Origin: Rhodoplanes serenus
Lineage (GTDB): Bacteria > Pseudomonadota > Alphaproteobacteria > Rhizobiales > Xanthobacteraceae
Length of the DNA stretch: 36,218 bases
Assembly: GCA_945897515.1 (NCBI GenBank)
Contig: CAMDFO010000043.1
Span: 1-36,218 of the forward strand
Reading direction: 5' to 3'
Of this stretch, positions 36,012-36,218 are shown piece after piece (positions within the stretch are counted from its first letter, which is position 1; every line of letters begins with the position of its first letter). Below the pieces are notes generated by a model. It ran no database searches. It had not been told where the DNA came from and was given only the letters and a program-made list of their open reading frames with translations. The translations under genes were made by a program, and so were the position numbers.

Positions 36012-36045
36012 GCCGCAGCTCAAACGCTGCGGCGCTTTTGTTTTG
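36012..36045 (+). terminator. Rho-independent terminator after mucR-like gene
   Basis: An 8-bp perfect stem, gccgcagc (36012-36019) and gctgcggc (36026-36033), with loop tcaaac, followed by gcttttgtttt. The strongest intrinsic terminator in the window, 32 bases after the stop codon. Confidence 0.9.
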
Positions 36046-36058
36046 CGATTCTTTCGGA

Positions 36059-36064
36059 TATAAT
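36059..36064 (+). promoter_or_regulatory. Possible -10 element
   Basis: A perfect TATAAT directly after the terminator, with only a weak -35 (ttgttt, 15-base spacer). It may start a transcript for the short frames at the window end. Confidence 0.35.
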
Positions 36065-36128
36065 TCGCACTTATGGGCACCTCGAACAATGACGTTTTCG
36101 GCGCGTGGTTGAACGCCGTTGCGGGCTG

Positions 36129-36218
36129 ATGATCGCGTCCAATACTGAAGTGTTGCCGACGCGCCGGGTTTTGTCGGCCCTGATGTGCTCACTGACGCGC
36201 TCAGTTTGTCCGCGCTCA
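36129..36218 (+). CDS. Possible start of a gene cut by the window edge
   Basis: An ATG at 36129 opens a frame (MIASNTEVLPTRRVLSAL...) that stays open for 30 codons to the window end. Its ATG overlaps the stop of an 18-codon frame that begins at 36073 (MGTSNNDVFGAWLNAVAG), giving a TGATG coupling. No good ribosome binding site is visible and no family can be recognised in 30 residues. The short upstream frame could be a leader peptide. Both are tentative. Confidence 0.35.
   Translation, partial: MIASNTEVLPTRRVLSALMCSLTRSVCPRS

Overview
The window is about 36 kb of high-GC chromosomal DNA from an alphaproteobacterium. It is most likely a member of the Hyphomicrobiales near Bradyrhizobium, Rhodopseudomonas or Pseudolabrys. 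The evidence is BA14K, TIGR03808 and DUF6494 type proteins, a MucR regulator, several orphan Bug/TctC-type binding proteins, and Rhizobiales-style intergenic palindromes. No tRNA, rRNA, CRISPR array, transposase or prophage gene was seen.

Left part (1-6.5 kb): an iron-dependent alcohol dehydrogenase faces a minus-strand arsenosugar-type block, which is radical SAM ArsS followed by two small glycosyltransferases of the TIGR04283 and TIGR04282 kinds. Paired-hairpin repeats sit inside and beside this block. A DUF3750 protein, a zinc-type L-asparaginase II (ReAV class) and two small secreted proteins follow.

Middle part (6.6-14.4 kb): two Bug-family periplasmic binding proteins converge. One of them is in an operon with a split two-subunit thiamine-diphosphate decarboxylase of the sulfopyruvate/phosphonopyruvate decarboxylase type. 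Then come a bactofilin, a DUF6494 protein, a Tat-exported beta-helix protein (TIGR03808), a PilZ protein, and the MeaB chaperone translated directly behind a Phd/PIN toxin-antitoxin pair.

Central metabolic part (14.6-24.8 kb): a large exported SGNH hydrolase converges on a minus-strand propionate/methylmalonyl block. Methylmalonyl-CoA mutase small and large subunits are present but are separated by a maleate-isomerase-like enzyme and its neighbouring Bug protein. An exported FGE-like domain protein and a fourth Bug protein lie to the right. No TctA or TctB membrane components are in the window.

Right part (24.8-36.2 kb): a dienelactone hydrolase; an overlapping folate operon folP-folB-folK; DUF4332 and DUF2267-like small proteins; an M20 dipeptidase with a tiny lipoprotein behind it; a type II haloacid dehalogenase; a class IV aminotransferase; a GT39-like membrane glycosyltransferase; Fe superoxide dismutase; a membrane-anchored proline-rich protein; and a MucR regulator ending in a clean terminator. 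The window ends inside a possible further reading frame.

Overall this is an ordinary chromosomal region carrying several small accessory modules: arsenosugar, TPP decarboxylase/Bug, maleate isomerase/Bug and Phd-PIN. I did not find a demonstrably new defence or mobile system. The most interesting points are the composition of the arsenosugar block, the split mutase operon, the toxin-antitoxin-meaB coupling, and the decarboxylase/Bug module of unknown substrate.
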